Position numbers and translations under genes: made by a program. Shown here one piece after another: positions 5,331 through 5,342 of a stretch of DNA of 5,342 nucleotides (position 1 is its first letter; each line of letters starts with the position of its first letter). Source of the stretch: Bryobacterales bacterium (GTDB taxonomy: Bacteria; Acidobacteriota; Terriglobia; Bryobacterales; Bryobacteraceae); NCBI GenBank assembly GCA_003517725.1, contig DOZZ01000141.1, forward strand, positions 1 through 5,342, read 5' to 3'. The notes under the pieces are model-generated. The model had not been told where the DNA came from, ran no database searches, and was given only the letters and a program-made list of their open reading frames with translations.

Positions 5331-5342
5331 CAGCTCGTCCGA

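Noticed and set aside
5316..5342. Possible C-terminal end of a convergent minus-strand gene (reads SDELSLET then TAA)
   Set aside because: Only eight codons are visible at the window edge. It is plausible by analogy with the trpS junction but cannot be supported.
1..5342. tRNA, rRNA, CRISPR array, insertion sequence or attachment site
   Set aside because: No cloverleaf-like segment, regular spacer-repeat series, transposase frame or terminal inverted repeats were seen on reading both strands.

Overview
This is a GC-rich, gene-dense bacterial chromosome segment. Gene content and the style of the exported proteins suggest an acidobacterium, perhaps near Bryobacter or Candidatus Solibacter. The clues are short signal peptides, a small lipocalin-like secreted protein, a Glyoxalase_3-like exported protein, and a REP-like palindrome. 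This placement is inference from recognition; no ribosomal marker is present.

Layout. Positions 1-291 (+) are the C-terminal end of tryptophanyl-tRNA synthetase, whose body lies left of the window. Its stop codon overlaps the stop of a convergent minus-strand gene. From there to 4415 every gene lies on the minus strand. In transcription order these are tatA (4415-4224), a small secreted lipocalin-like protein (4196-3741), a 272-bp gap, then a tight four-gene cassette. The cassette is a small DUF2170/YbjN-like protein (3468-3055), PspA/IM30 (3038-2307), a DUF4178/DUF2491-like protein (2307-1744), and a coiled-coil lipoprotein with a Gly/Ser/Arg tail (1736-288). A secreted VOC-superfamily protein (4458-5330, +) is divergent from tatA.

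How it may work together. The core is a PspA envelope-stress module. PspA proteins are ESCRT-III-like and coat and stabilise the inner membrane. The order small protein - PspA - DUF protein - lipoprotein resembles the E. coli yjfI-yjfJ(pspA-like)-yjfK-(yjfL)-yjfM series, although the flanking proteins are highly diverged. Cassette genes are 16 bp apart, overlap as TAATG, or are 7 bp apart, and two Shine-Dalgarno sequences are built onto the preceding stop codons. This predicts a single translationally coupled mRNA. A sigma70-like promoter candidate (TCGACA-N17-GATAAT, minus strand, 3662-3690) would give a roughly 190-nt leader carrying a nested palindromic element. A lone tatA just upstream is notable because PspA/Vipp1 proteins are known to affect Tat export.

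The best candidate for an under-described system is the PspA cassette with its unusual lipoprotein partner.
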